Source: Arcobacter sp. FWKO B (GTDB lineage Bacteria > Campylobacterota > Campylobacteria > Campylobacterales > Arcobacteraceae). Taken from it: a DNA stretch of 64,000 bases. The notes under the pieces are model-generated. The model ran no database searches, was not told the DNA's origin, and saw only the letters and a list, made by a program, of their open reading frames with translations. Positions 29,958 through 39,280 of this stretch are shown piece by piece. The position numbers and the translations under genes are program-made. Every line of letters starts with the position of its first letter. Within the stretch, counting starts at the first letter, position 1. Where the stretch lies: assembly GCF_014844135.1 (NCBI RefSeq), contig NZ_CP041403.1:558001-622000 (forward strand), written 5' to 3'.

Positions 29958-31220
29958 ATGGCTTTTATTGAAGAAAAAAGTTTAAAAGATGCAGACCCAT
30001 TAGTTTGGGATATGATTGAGGGTGAATTAAATAGACAAACTACACATTTAGAGATGATTGCTAGTGAAAACTTTACTAGTCCAGCTGTTATGCAAGCAAT
30101 GGGAAGTGTTTTTACAAACAAATATGCTGAAGGTTACCCATATAAAAGATATTACGGTGGGTGTGAGTTTGCTGACCAAGTAGAACAACTTGCTATTGAT
30201 AGAGCTTGTGAAATATTTGGATGTAAATATGCAAATGTTCAGCCTCATGCAGGAAGTCAGGCAAATGTTGCGGTATATGCTGCACTTCTTCAAGCAGGAG
30301 ATAAACTTCTTGGTATGGATTTAAGCCACGGTGGACACTTAACACATGGTTCAAAACCAAGCTTTAGCGGTAAAAACTATCACTCATTTACTTATGGAGT
30401 AGAACTTGACGGTAGAATGAACTATGATAAAATTATGGAAATAGCTAAAGTTGTACAACCAAAAATCATAGTTTGTGGTGCAAGTGCTTATGCTAGAGAG
30501 ATAGATTTCAAAAAATTTAGAGAAATTGCTGATGCAGTTGGAGCGATTTTATTTGCTGATATTGCTCATATAGCTGGACTTGTTGCAGCAGGTGAACATA
30601 TGAGTCCATTTCCATATGCAGATGTTGTAACTTCAACAACACACAAAACTCTAAGAGGACCAAGAGGTGGACTTATACTAACAAATGATGAAGAGATAGC
30701 AAAAAAAATCAATAGTGCTATTTTCCCTGGGACTCAAGGTGGACCTCTTGTACATGTAATAGCTGCAAAAGCGGTAGCATTTGGTGAAGTTCTTAAACCT
30801 GAGTGGAAAACTTATGCTAAACAAGTAAAAGCTAATGCAAAAGTTCTTGGTGAAGTATTGGTAAAAAGAGGATTTGAGCTTGTAAGTGGTGGAACTGATA
30901 ATCACCTTGTATTACTATCTTTTGTAAACAGAGACTTTAGCGGTAAAGAAGCTGATGCTGCATTAGGTAATGCAGGGATTACTGTAAATAAAAACACAGT
31001 TCCTGGAGAAACTAGAAGCCCATTTGTAACAAGTGGTATAAGAATAGGAAGCCCAGCACTAACTGCTAGAGGTATGAAAGAAGCTGAATTTGAATTTATT
31101 GCAAACAAAATAGCTGATATACTAAGTGATATAAACAACACAGAACTTCAAGCAAAAGTTAAAAAAGAACTTGAAGAGTTGGCAAGTAAATTTGTAATTT
31201 ACAATCAATCAACATATTAA
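29958..31220 (+). CDS. glyA: Serine hydroxymethyltransferase
   Basis: PLP enzyme converting serine to glycine and supplying C1 units. The 420-aa protein has [40 protein letters not shown] and the PLP lysine in [14 protein letters not shown]. It is the last gene of the cvpA-fur-lysS-glyA group. A heptad hairpin begins two bases after its stop. Confidence 0.97.
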   Translation: MAFIEEKSLKDADPLVWDMIEGELNRQTTHLEMIASENFTSPAVMQAMGSVFTNKYAEGYPYKRYYGGCEFADQVEQLAIDRACEIFGCKYANVQPHAGSQANVAVYAALLQAGDKLLGMDLSHGGHLTHGSKPSFSGKNYHSFTYGVELDGRMNYDKIMEIAKVVQPKIIVCGASAYAREIDFKKFREIADAVGAILFADIAHIAGLVAAGEHMSPFPYADVVTSTTHKTLRGPRGGLILTNDEEIAKKINSAIFPGTQGGPLVHVIAAKAVAFGEVLKPEWKTYAKQVKANAKVLGEVLVKRGFELVSGGTDNHLVLLSFVNRDFSGKEADAALGNAGITVNKNTVPGETRSPFVTSGIRIGSPALTARGMKEAEFEFIANKIADILSDINNTELQAKVKKELEELASKFVIYNQSTY

Positions 31221-31222
31221 AA

Positions 31223-31289
31223 AGGTTGAAGGTTAAAGGTTAAAGGGGATACAAAACTCCTTAATCCTTCGTCCTTCATCCTTCAACCT
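31223..31289. repeat. Heptad inverted repeat 3' of glyA
   Basis: Left arm: AGGTTGA, AGGTTAA, AGGTTAA, AGGGGAT (31223-31250). Right arm 31257-31289 consists of five heptads of the ATCCTTC type ending AACCT. The arms are imperfectly complementary over roughly 28 bp and could form a long hairpin between glyA and the SPOR gene. Confidence 0.8.
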
Positions 31290-31307
31290 AACAAAAAAGG
31301 AGAAGAG

Positions 31308-32207
31308 ATGGAATTTAAGAGTGAAGATTTTTTAAAAAAAGTTGAACAAGCATCACAAAATAAAAATATCAAAAACGATGATTTAGATCAAAGTGATATT
31401 TTCAGTATAAATAGTAAAAGAGGAAACACTAATCCGTATGAAAGCTCTGGTGATCCTTCTAATAGTGAACTTGAAGATATACTATTATCTTCCAACTCTT
31501 CTTCTAAAGATAAGAAAAAATATCTTGTGCTTGGCGCATCACTTGTAGTTTTATTTTTAATTATACTAATTTTGATAAAAGTTTTCTCAGGCTCAAGCGG
31601 TGATGAAAACTTATCTGCTTCAAAACCTGAATCTATTAAACAAGAACAAGCTTTAGAAGGTCAAAGTATTGAACAAGAGTATCAAAGAATTATAAATGAA
31701 AGACTTAAAAAACTTCAAGAGCAAAAAGAGCAAGAGATACAACAGCCACAAGCACAAGAAGTTGCTCCAACACCACTTGTAAGTGAAAGTATAGAAGAGG
31801 AAGTTGTACAACCAGTACAAAATGTTGTTGCTACACAACCTGTTGCAGTTCAACAAACTACACCTGTTAAATCTGAGCCTGTAGTTAAACAAACTACTAC
31901 TGTTGTAAAACAAGAACCAGTTAAAACTGTTCAACAACCAAAACAAACGACATCAGTATCACCTTCAACGAACTTGAAAGGCTTTTATGTACAAGTTGGT
32001 GCTTTTACAAGAGAACCAAATCAGCCATTTATTACTAAAATACAACAACTTGGATATAAATATAGTATTTTTCAAGATACTGTAAATGGTGTTACATACA
32101 ATAAAGTTTTAGTAGGACCTTATAGTACAAGAAATGATGCAAGTGCACATATTGAGAATATCAAAAAAGATTTAAATCTAAATAGTGCTTTTATTTTAGG
32201 TTTTTAA
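31308..32207 (+). CDS. SPOR-domain membrane protein
   Basis: A 299-aa bitopic protein: cytoplasmic N-terminus (1-65), one membrane helix (~67-89), a long Gln/Val/Pro/Thr-rich periplasmic linker (~105-220) and a C-terminal SPOR domain (~223-299, FYVQVGAFTREPNQ, KVLVGPYSTRNDA). SPOR domains bind denuded glycan at division septa, so a cell-division or peptidoglycan role is likely (FtsN/DedD-like topology). It is one base before trpE. Confidence 0.9.
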   Translation: MEFKSEDFLKKVEQASQNKNIKNDDLDQSDIFSINSKRGNTNPYESSGDPSNSELEDILLSSNSSSKDKKKYLVLGASLVVLFLIILILIKVFSGSSGDENLSASKPESIKQEQALEGQSIEQEYQRIINERLKKLQEQKEQEIQQPQAQEVAPTPLVSESIEEEVVQPVQNVVATQPVAVQQTTPVKSEPVVKQTTTVVKQEPVKTVQQPKQTTSVSPSTNLKGFYVQVGAFTREPNQPFITKIQQLGYKYSIFQDTVNGVTYNKVLVGPYSTRNDASAHIENIKKDLNLNSAFILGF

Positions 32208-32208
32208 T

Positions 32209-33618
32209 ATGTTTTATAGCAGAACTATATTTTTAGATCAGTTCACACCTGTGTCAATTTATGCCAAAATAAAGGAGTTATTTCCAAATGAAATAACTTT
32301 TTTATTTGAAAGTAGTATTAATGATTCTACAAATGGTAACTTTAGTTATATTATTGTTGGGGCAAGAGAAAGAGTATGGCACAAACATGGGCTAAGTTTT
32401 TTTACTAATGAATTAAATGAAACAACTCAAATTGAATCAAATCCATTTGTATTTTTGAAAAAATATTATGCTCAAATAGACAAAGATATCTACAAAGATC
32501 AAGCAATGAAACTTGGAATTGGTTTGATTGACGGTTTTATTGGTAACATTGGTTATGATATGGTTTGTGAGTTTGAGCCAAAACTAAAAAAATCTATGTC
32601 AAATCTAAAAGATGAAATTGAAATTGCTGATTTTGATTTGATTAGACCAAAAATAATCTTAGGATATTCTCATAAATCATCTAAATTAGTTATCGTTACA
32701 TCATTAAGTGCGTATGAAAACAAACTAGAAGAGATTGAAAATGAACTAAAAAAAGGTTACGAATATATTCCTCTAAAAAAAGCAACTTTACTTGATGAGG
32801 GAAGTTTTGCTTTTTCTAAAGAAGAATTCTTTGAAATGGTTGCAAAAAGCAAAGAGATGATAAAAAGTGGTGATGTATTTCAAATTCTTATGGCAAATAG
32901 ATTTACACAAAGAGCAATAGTTGATCATTTTAGTTTTTATAGATCACTTCGTTCTAAAAATCATAGCCCATACCTTTTTTTACTTCAATATGAAGATTTT
33001 TCTATTGCTGGAAGTAGCCCTGAGGTGATGGTAAGACTAACAGATGGGCAAATTTTACTCCGTCCAATAGCAGGTACTAGAAAAAGAGGAACTACGCTCC
33101 TTAAAGATCTTGAAATGGAAAATGAACTTATAAATGACCCTAAAGAAAGAGCTGAGCATATAATGCTTATAGATTTAGGAAGAAATGATGTTGGAAGAGT
33201 TGCAAAAAGTGGAACTGTCAAGGTAACAGATCTTATGAGGGTTGAAAGATACTCTCATGTAATGCATATTGTAAGTGATGTTGAAGCAACAATTGATGAT
33301 AAATACGATATGTTTGATCTTTTTTCTGCTACTTTTACAGCTGGAACCATGACAGGAGCACCTAAAATAAGAGCTATGGAGCTTATAGCGGAATTTGAAG
33401 GTATCAAAAGAGGATTTTATAGTGGCAGTATCGCATATTTTGGATTTGATGGAAATATGGATAGTGCAATTACCATTAGAACAACACTTTTAAAAGACTC
33501 TGTAGTTTATTTTCAAGCAGGTGCAGGTGTAGTAGCTGATAGTAAACCAGAACTTGAATATCTTGAAGTTACAAATAAACTTGCAGCAAATATAGCAACA
33601 TTAAAAGACTTAGTATAA
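32209..33618 (+). CDS. trpE: Anthranilate synthase component I
   Basis: Chorismate-utilising enzyme (469 aa). It has the N-terminal TrpE domain and a catalytic core with IAGSSPEVMVRL, LRPIAGTRKRG, the DLGRNDVGRVAK segment, RYSHVMHIVSDV, FTAGTMTGAPK and FQAGAGVVADS. The core plus the DLGRNDVGR motif fits TrpE; a PabB role cannot be excluded because no trpG/trpD is adjacent. Confidence 0.88.
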   Translation: MFYSRTIFLDQFTPVSIYAKIKELFPNEITFLFESSINDSTNGNFSYIIVGARERVWHKHGLSFFTNELNETTQIESNPFVFLKKYYAQIDKDIYKDQAMKLGIGLIDGFIGNIGYDMVCEFEPKLKKSMSNLKDEIEIADFDLIRPKIILGYSHKSSKLVIVTSLSAYENKLEEIENELKKGYEYIPLKKATLLDEGSFAFSKEEFFEMVAKSKEMIKSGDVFQILMANRFTQRAIVDHFSFYRSLRSKNHSPYLFLLQYEDFSIAGSSPEVMVRLTDGQILLRPIAGTRKRGTTLLKDLEMENELINDPKERAEHIMLIDLGRNDVGRVAKSGTVKVTDLMRVERYSHVMHIVSDVEATIDDKYDMFDLFSATFTAGTMTGAPKIRAMELIAEFEGIKRGFYSGSIAYFGFDGNMDSAITIRTTLLKDSVVYFQAGAGVVADSKPELEYLEVTNKLAANIATLKDLV

Positions 33619-33628
33619 AGGGTAATTT

Positions 33629-34075
33629 TTGAATACTTTTATGCAAACAGCTGTTAAAGAAGCACACAAAGCTATCACCAAAAACCACGGCGGACCTTTT
33701 GGTGCAGTTGTTGTCAAAGATGGAAAAATTATCTCAAAAGCACATAATTGTGTAATAAAAACAAATGATCCAACATCACATGCGGAAGTCAATGCTATAA
33801 AAAAAGCTAGTAAAATTTTAAATACATTTGATTTAAGCGGATGTGAACTTTATACTAATTGTATGCCTTGTCCAATGTGTCTTGGTGCTATTAAATGGTC
33901 AAATATAAAGAAAATATACTATGGTGCTACTTCACAAGATGCCTCTGATATTGGATTTAGAGATTTGATTTTTTATGAAAAAAATAACCAATATGAGCTT
34001 ATCAATCTAAATAGAACAGAATGTTTAGAACCCTTTAAAATCTGGCAAAATAAAGAAGATAAAATCCAATACTAA
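33629..34075 (+). CDS. Nucleoside/guanine deaminase family protein
   Basis: Zinc-dependent cytidine-deaminase-fold protein (148 aa) with HAEVNAIKKAS (zinc His and catalytic Glu) and CMPCPMCLGAIKW (PCxxC zinc ligands). The sequence is closer to guanine deaminase than to TadA. It starts at TTG after an AAAGGG site, 10 bp after trpE. The next in-frame ATG would remove four residues. Confidence 0.85.
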   Translation: MNTFMQTAVKEAHKAITKNHGGPFGAVVVKDGKIISKAHNCVIKTNDPTSHAEVNAIKKASKILNTFDLSGCELYTNCMPCPMCLGAIKWSNIKKIYYGATSQDASDIGFRDLIFYEKNNQYELINLNRTECLEPFKIWQNKEDKIQY

Positions 34076-34079
34076 ACTA

Positions 34080-34097
34080 CGGAACACTAATTGTATG
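34080..34097 (+). promoter_or_regulatory. Sigma-54-like promoter upstream of cowN
   Basis: The sequence GGAACACTAATTGTA (34081-34095) fits the Campylobacterota sigma-54 pattern GGAAC-N6-TTGC, with GG at -24 and T instead of C at the -12 dinucleotide (GG-N10-GT). Predicted transcription start is about 34106. This suits a nitrogen-fixation-linked gene. No enhancer site was identified. Confidence 0.5.
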
Positions 34098-34099
34098 TA

Positions 34100-34128
34100 T
34101 ATACCCTATAAACTTCTTATAGGATATA
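34100..34128. promoter_or_regulatory. Inverted repeat overlapping the cowN start region
   Basis: TATACCCTATAA (34100-34111) and TTATAGGATATA (34117-34128) pair at 11 of 12 positions around ACTTC. The right arm contains the AGGA ribosome site of cowN, so the element could be an operator or could mask translation. Confidence 0.5.
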
Positions 34129-34132
34129 GAAT

Positions 34133-34435
34133 ATGAATACAAATAGAGATAGATATATTACATTTAGCAACATAGATTGTTATCAAAATGCTATTGAAGT
34201 GCTTGATTGTATGTTTGAGTTATTCAATCTTTATCCCGAGGCAAAAAACGATTTTTGGATAAGATTTGAGAATCAACTTCCAAATAACTATAAATCAAAT
34301 TACTGTAAAGAAGGGTGTTTAGATATTTTATATCTAGTTTGTTCAAATGTTTTTTATATTTCAGATTTATTTGATGAATATGATTTTGAAAAAGGGATAG
34401 ATATTTTGCAAAAAGCAGAACTTGAGTGTTGCTAA
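34133..34435 (+). CDS. cowN: CowN-like protein (CO protection of nitrogenase)
   Basis: A 100-aa soluble protein. Its N-terminal NRDRYITFSNIDCYQNAIEV matches the CowN family signature (DRYxSFxGIDCxxNA), followed by the NDFWIRFENQLP segment expected around residues 41-52. CowN sustains N2-dependent growth in the presence of carbon monoxide by protecting nitrogenase. The four extra cysteines in the C-terminal half are unlike the short family members I know. The sigma-54-like promoter upstream supports the assignment. No nif structural genes are in the window. Confidence 0.75.
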   Translation: MNTNRDRYITFSNIDCYQNAIEVLDCMFELFNLYPEAKNDFWIRFENQLPNNYKSNYCKEGCLDILYLVCSNVFYISDLFDEYDFEKGIDILQKAELECC

Positions 34436-35269
34436 TTACTCATTATCAGAAATTTTTCTCCATAATTTGTCATTGAGTTTTGTAGATAATACTCTTTTTG
34501 CATAAGCTAAAATATAAGATGCTTTTGTGATATAGTATCTTGGTTTAGGATTATTTTCATTTAATATCTCATAAACTACTTTTGCGACACTTGATGAAGG
34601 AAGGGTAAAACTACTTTTTTTCCGTTTTTCTATTTTTTCTTGATATATATCTTTAAAAATAGATTTACTACTATCCACATTTTCATAAAACTTTTTTATT
34701 GCATTTGCTCGAAAATTACTCTCAACTGGACCAGTATTTAATACACTCACACTAATACCACTACCATTTAATTCCAACCTTAGGGTATCACTATACCCTT
34801 CAAGTGCATATTTACTTGCTTGATATGCTCCACGAAATCTTAAACTAACAAGACCCAAAATTGAGCTATGTTGAATAATCTTACCATAACCTTGACTTCT
34901 CATAATAGGTAAAACTTTTTTTAATACTCTATGTGTACCAAATAAGTTTGTTTCAAACTGTTCTTTCAAAATTTCTGTACTTAAATCTTCTAAAGCCCCT
35001 ATTTGTCCATAACCAGCATTATTAAAAACTGCATATAACTTACTATGAGTTAATAAAAAGATTTTTTTAAAAGCCTTATCTATACTTTTTTGATCATTTA
35101 CATCTAATCTAAAAGATATAAACCCATCTTCTTTAAGCTTTTTGACATCCTCTTTTTTTCTTGCAGTTGCAATTACGATATACCCTTTATTTTGTAAGAA
35201 TCTAGCACTTTCATACCCTATTCCACCATAAGAACAACCAGTAATCAAAACATATTTTTTATCTTCCAT
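34436..35269 (-). CDS. Short-chain dehydrogenase/reductase family oxidoreductase
   Basis: A 277-aa classical SDR with the TGCSYGGIGYESA cofactor loop, FNNAGYGQIGAL (NNAG), SSILGLVSLR and the catalytic YQASKYALEG (YxxxK). The sequence type is like bacterial retinol-dehydrogenase-like SDRs acting on lipophilic substrates. The substrate is unknown. It is the third gene of a kinase-regulator-SDR unit. Confidence 0.88.
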   Translation of the reverse strand: MEDKKYVLITGCSYGGIGYESARFLQNKGYIVIATARKKEDVKKLKEDGFISFRLDVNDQKSIDKAFKKIFLLTHSKLYAVFNNAGYGQIGALEDLSTEILKEQFETNLFGTHRVLKKVLPIMRSQGYGKIIQHSSILGLVSLRFRGAYQASKYALEGYSDTLRLELNGSGISVSVLNTGPVESNFRANAIKKFYENVDSSKSIFKDIYQEKIEKRKKSSFTLPSSSVAKVVYEILNENNPKPRYYITKASYILAYAKRVLSTKLNDKLWRKISDNE

Positions 35270-35284
35270 TAAGCCTCTATAAAT

Positions 35285-35947
35285 CTATGAATAGTACTTC
35301 TCAATCTTATACCCAAGACCTCTAACATTTTTTATAAAATCCTCTTTTAGAGATTTATTAAGTCTACTAATTTCTGCTCTTATTGTAGGATTATCTATTA
35401 GTTCACCATCCCACACATCCATTCTAAATCTTTCAAAATCTACTATCATATTGATATTTAATGCAAGAATATGGATAATATCTAACTGTTTTTTTGTTAA
35501 ATCTTGAGGTTCACCTTGATAATAAAGAGTTCTATCAAGTTTTGAATAACTATAATTTTTTGAGAACATTATGTGATTTACATGAGTTGCTTGTTCTCTT
35601 CTTATAATCTGATTTATTTTAATACCAAGTTCTTCAAGATGAAATGGTTTTTTCATATACTCAACAGCACCCAATTCATACCCCTTTGCAATATCTTCCA
35701 TATCAACAAGAGCGGAAGTATAAATTACTGGTATTGTCATTTTTTTATCATTTAGTTTTTCTAATAATTCAAATCCATCTATAGAAGGTACATTAATATC
35801 AAATATTAATAAATCATAGCTATCATCTATTGCATTATAAGCATCTTTCCCATCACTAAAACCATATACGATATGCCCTAGATTAGATAAATACTCACAA
35901 ATTGAGTTATTTAGCATTATCTCATCTTCAAGTAATAATATTTTCAT
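35285..35947 (-). CDS. OmpR-family response regulator
   Basis: A 220-aa regulator. The receiver domain (1-115) has acidic pocket EDE (7-9), phospho-acceptor D50 in LIFDINVP, and the Lys of MKKPF. The C-terminal winged helix (~130-220) has LTKKQLDIIHIL and VRGLGYKIE. It overlaps the upstream kinase gene by 20 bp, forming a two-component pair. Confidence 0.92.
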   Translation of the reverse strand: MKILLLEDEIMLNNSICEYLSNLGHIVYGFSDGKDAYNAIDDSYDLLIFDINVPSIDGFELLEKLNDKKMTIPVIYTSALVDMEDIAKGYELGAVEYMKKPFHLEELGIKINQIIRREQATHVNHIMFSKNYSYSKLDRTLYYQGEPQDLTKKQLDIIHILALNINMIVDFERFRMDVWDGELIDNPTIRAEISRLNKSLKEDFIKNVRGLGYKIEKYYS

Positions 35948-37106
35948 TTTTAAACCTATAAGTAAATTTAGTTTCTTTTATAGAAGATTCTATCGACATT
36001 ATAACACCATTTTTATCACAAATATCTTTGACGATTTTTAACCCTAATCCAAATCCGCCTTTTACAGTATCTTCCCTATAAAAATCATCACAAATTTTAT
36101 CTATATTTTTTATAGGTTTTGATATAGTTGTTATACTAAAATCTGCATACTCAAAATCTGCCATATCAAGCCTTATAAAAATAGCTTGATTAGGATAACT
36201 GTATTTAATGGCATTTGAAAGATTGTTATCAATAATTCTTTGCAACTCAACATCATTAAAATTTACATTAATATCTTGTTTAATATTTAATACAAAATCT
36301 AAATTATTAGATTTTGCAATTTCATCAAAAAAATCTACTCTATCAAACAAAAATTTTGAAAAATGAATTATTTGCTTTGGATATTCTATTCTATCTTTTT
36401 TGATCATATAGCTCAGGTCATTGTAAATATTATGTATTACTTTTGAACCTGATTCTATATTTCTAATATATTTATTTGTGATATTTTGCATTTTAAGTAA
36501 ATCAATATTTGTTAATATTATGCTCAATGGAGTATTTATTTCATGAATAGATTTTTTAATAAACTCATCTTGAGCTTTAATAGTAACTTGCAATTTTTTA
36601 GTTTTTTCTTTAACCTTATCTTCAAGATGTAAATTCAAATCTCGTAGTTCTTTTTCCCTATCAATAATCTCTTGAACAAGGCTATTTGCACCATCTACCA
36701 TATCTTTTGTTTCTTCAAAGTTAAACTTATTTTTCTCAATTTTTGTATGATTTATTGAAGAGTTAGCAAACTCGTCTATAAAAGTTTTGAATTCATTATC
36801 AATTAAAAATGCAACTAACCTTAATATACCAAATACAGTAAAAAACATAAAAAGTGTTACACCACCTATACCAATTACATATCTCATAATTGTTATCTTA
36901 TGCTCAGTGGTTTTCTCTTCTTTAAGTTTTTCAGCAAATTCGTTGTTTGTATACTCAATTTCAATTTTTTGCATCTCTTTTTCATATCTTTTATATTCTT
37001 CATTTACAATAATCATTGCAAACAAAAAAATCATAAAACCAATAAGATATGAACTAAGGAGTCCTATTTTTTTTATAGAAAGGTTTGTAAATAGTTTTTC
37101 AATCAT
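35928..37106 (-). CDS. Sensor histidine kinase
   Basis: A 392-aa membrane kinase with TM1 ~15-34, a short (~40-residue) periplasmic loop, and TM2 ~75-101. A HAMP/coiled-coil stretch ~105-180 leads to phospho-acceptor H188 in SIHEINTPLS, N-box NNLSNAIKYSYPN and GGFGLGLKIVKD. The small sensor loop suggests membrane or redox sensing rather than a large ligand. It is first in the kinase-regulator-SDR operon, divergent from the next gene. Confidence 0.92.
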   Translation of the reverse strand: MIEKLFTNLSIKKIGLLSSYLIGFMIFLFAMIIVNEEYKRYEKEMQKIEIEYTNNEFAEKLKEEKTTEHKITIMRYVIGIGGVTLFMFFTVFGILRLVAFLIDNEFKTFIDEFANSSINHTKIEKNKFNFEETKDMVDGANSLVQEIIDREKELRDLNLHLEDKVKEKTKKLQVTIKAQDEFIKKSIHEINTPLSIILTNIDLLKMQNITNKYIRNIESGSKVIHNIYNDLSYMIKKDRIEYPKQIIHFSKFLFDRVDFFDEIAKSNNLDFVLNIKQDINVNFNDVELQRIIDNNLSNAIKYSYPNQAIFIRLDMADFEYADFSITTISKPIKNIDKICDDFYREDTVKGGFGLGLKIVKDICDKNGVIMSIESSIKETKFTYRFKNENIIT

Positions 37107-37180
37107 TGCATATTTTACTATATTTTCAATAAGTTTTTGATATTATTACTTCCAATTATAAAAAAATTTAAAGGATTACG

Positions 37181-37519
37181 ATGCATATAGAAATTACACC
37201 TGAAGTTTTAGCAACTCAACTTGGATACAGTATAAATGATGCTACTTTATCACAAGCAAAAAGTATAATTGAAAATACTAAGAATTTTGATAAGTTTTCA
37301 AAACATTTATTATCACTACATGACTCATTAGCTCATATAAGCTCATATGTTGCTATGTCAAATACAAATAACTATCTTAAAATAAAATGTGATGAGTCAA
37401 ATTCAGCTGAATTTGTCAAAGAGTTTGATGAAATTGTTGAACACTTTTCAAATAAATATAATGTAGAAGTACAAAAAGTAGCAAATAAGAATGTTTACTA
37501 TATAATAGGTACTAAATAA
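37181..37519 (+). CDS. Conserved-looking hypothetical protein, 112 aa
   Basis: A soluble protein without signal peptide or membrane segment. It is mixed alpha-beta with HLLSLHDSLAHISSYVAMS in the middle and a C-terminal strand-rich part (VEVQKVANKNVYYIIG). The family is not recognised. It heads an operon with a YqeY protein (16 bp gap) and a diguanylate cyclase. Confidence 0.8.
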   Translation: MHIEITPEVLATQLGYSINDATLSQAKSIIENTKNFDKFSKHLLSLHDSLAHISSYVAMSNTNNYLKIKCDESNSAEFVKEFDEIVEHFSNKYNVEVQKVANKNVYYIIGTK

Positions 37520-37535
37520 ATTTAGAAGGGATAAA

Positions 37536-37979
37536 ATGTCATTACAAGAAAAGCTAAAAGAAGATATGAAAATTGCAATGAGAGATAAAAATATTATTGC
37601 TAGAGATACAATAAGATTTTTAAACTCTGCAATTAAACAAATTGAAGTTGATGAGCGAAGAGTTTTAGATGATAATGATGTAATAAAACTTATTCAAAAA
37701 GCCATTAAACAAAGAAATGAATCAATAGAACAATTTAAAGCTGCATCTAGAGATGACTTAGTAGAAAATGAAAGTGCACAACTTGCTGTTTTAGAACAGT
37801 ATCTACCAAAACAACTAAGTGATGATGAACTTGAATTAAAAATTAAAGATATTATTACAAAAACTGGTGCAACTACTATTAAAGATATGGGCAAAATAAT
37901 GGGAGTAGCATCTAAAGACTTAGCTGGTATTGCTGATGGCAAAAGGATTAATGAGACTGTCAAAAAACTTTTAGGATAA
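37536..37979 (+). CDS. GatB/YqeY-domain protein
   Basis: A 147-aa YqeY family protein: N-terminal helical DMKIAMRDKNIIARDTIRFL, then a GatB C-terminal-like tail with LEQYLPKQLS and MGKIMGVASKDLAGIADGK. The family binds tRNA-like surfaces in GatB, but the role of stand-alone YqeY is not established. It is the middle gene of a three-gene operon. Confidence 0.9.
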   Translation: MSLQEKLKEDMKIAMRDKNIIARDTIRFLNSAIKQIEVDERRVLDDNDVIKLIQKAIKQRNESIEQFKAASRDDLVENESAQLAVLEQYLPKQLSDDELELKIKDIITKTGATTIKDMGKIMGVASKDLAGIADGKRINETVKKLLG

Positions 37980-37984
37980 TATTT

Positions 37985-39226
37985 ATGAAAAATGCAACTA
38001 AAATAGCAAATGAAGTATTAAATAATCTTCAAACTAGTGGTATTGAACCTACTCCTAAAGAGTATAATAAAGAATTTTGTAAACTTGCTACAAGTGTAAA
38101 ACTATCTATCAAAGAGTGTGAAGAGTTTAAAGAACTTATTTTAAAATTGAGTAAAGAAGAACAAAATTTGATAGAACAAAATAATATCTCTACTGCTGAG
38201 GATTTAGTACATATTTTACTAAAAAGAGTTGCAACTAGTAATGTGACAAATTTAGCTAACTTATTAAAAGATTCTTTACTACCTTCAATTAGCCTTGAAA
38301 TTGATGAGAAACTGGCTAGATTTTGCATAAAGATAGGTGATTCGCCATCACTTATCTTTGAAGAAGATATTCAAAAAGAAATAGAGTCTTTTATTGCAAA
38401 AAGGTTTGAAGCTGATAAAAAAATTGTTCAACAAAAAACATCAGATATTGCAAAACTTATTACTCTTATGAGTAAACATCTCAATGATGCCATAGCAAGT
38501 AGTGCAAATGGTGCAAAAAATGTATCAAATATTAAAACAAGTATTGAAAGCATTGATATAAACAAAGTTGAACATGCAAAGCTTATTGAACTTCAAGGAA
38601 AACTTGTAAGTGCAGCAAAAAATATTGAAGATGAAATGAGTCAAGCTAGCCAAAATTTATCATATGGTAAATCACAAGTTGATACATTAAATGAAAAAAT
38701 AAAGACATTAGAAATTGAACTGGCTCTTACTAAACAAAAATCAAAAATAGATTCACTGACAAACCTTTTTAACAGAGGTGCTTTTGATGAGGAAACAAAT
38801 AAGTTTGAAAATAGATTTACTAGAGAAAAGAAAAATTATGCTATAGTATTTTTCGATTTAGACCATTTCAAAAACTTAAATGATACCTATGGGCATGATG
38901 CTGGTGACTCAGTTTTAAAAACTTTTGCAGTTATCTTAAAAAAAGAGACAAGAGTAGCAGATGTAGTTGCAAGATACGGTGGTGAAGAGTTTGTTGCATT
39001 AATTAATTTCAACACTAAACCAGATTTACAAAAATATCTTGATAGAATTCAAAAAATTGTAAGAGGCAGTAAATTTAAATATAAAGATCATAAAATAAAA
39101 GTTACCTTTAGTGCTGGTGTTAGTATAAGAAGTAATCACAAATCATTTGCAGATACAATAAATAGTGCTGATAAGTTACTTTATAATGCAAAAAATAGTG
39201 GTAGAGACACAATAGTCTTAGAATAA
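37985..39226 (+). CDS. Diguanylate cyclase (GGDEF domain)
   Basis: A 413-aa cytoplasmic protein with an all-helical N-terminal region of ~240 residues ending in a coiled coil. The GGDEF domain (~252-413) has DSLTNLFNRGAFDEE, FFDLDHFKNLND and an intact YGGEEF active site (G332-F336). It should make cyclic di-GMP. No RxxD inhibitory site is seen before GGEEF. The N-terminal helical domain is probably the sensor. Confidence 0.92.
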   Translation: MKNATKIANEVLNNLQTSGIEPTPKEYNKEFCKLATSVKLSIKECEEFKELILKLSKEEQNLIEQNNISTAEDLVHILLKRVATSNVTNLANLLKDSLLPSISLEIDEKLARFCIKIGDSPSLIFEEDIQKEIESFIAKRFEADKKIVQQKTSDIAKLITLMSKHLNDAIASSANGAKNVSNIKTSIESIDINKVEHAKLIELQGKLVSAAKNIEDEMSQASQNLSYGKSQVDTLNEKIKTLEIELALTKQKSKIDSLTNLFNRGAFDEETNKFENRFTREKKNYAIVFFDLDHFKNLNDTYGHDAGDSVLKTFAVILKKETRVADVVARYGGEEFVALINFNTKPDLQKYLDRIQKIVRGSKFKYKDHKIKVTFSAGVSIRSNHKSFADTINSADKLLYNAKNSGRDTIVLE

Positions 39227-39280
39227 TTAGGTAATTTTCGTAAGTCGTGATTACTATTTAAAAACAGGAGATACAATTTA

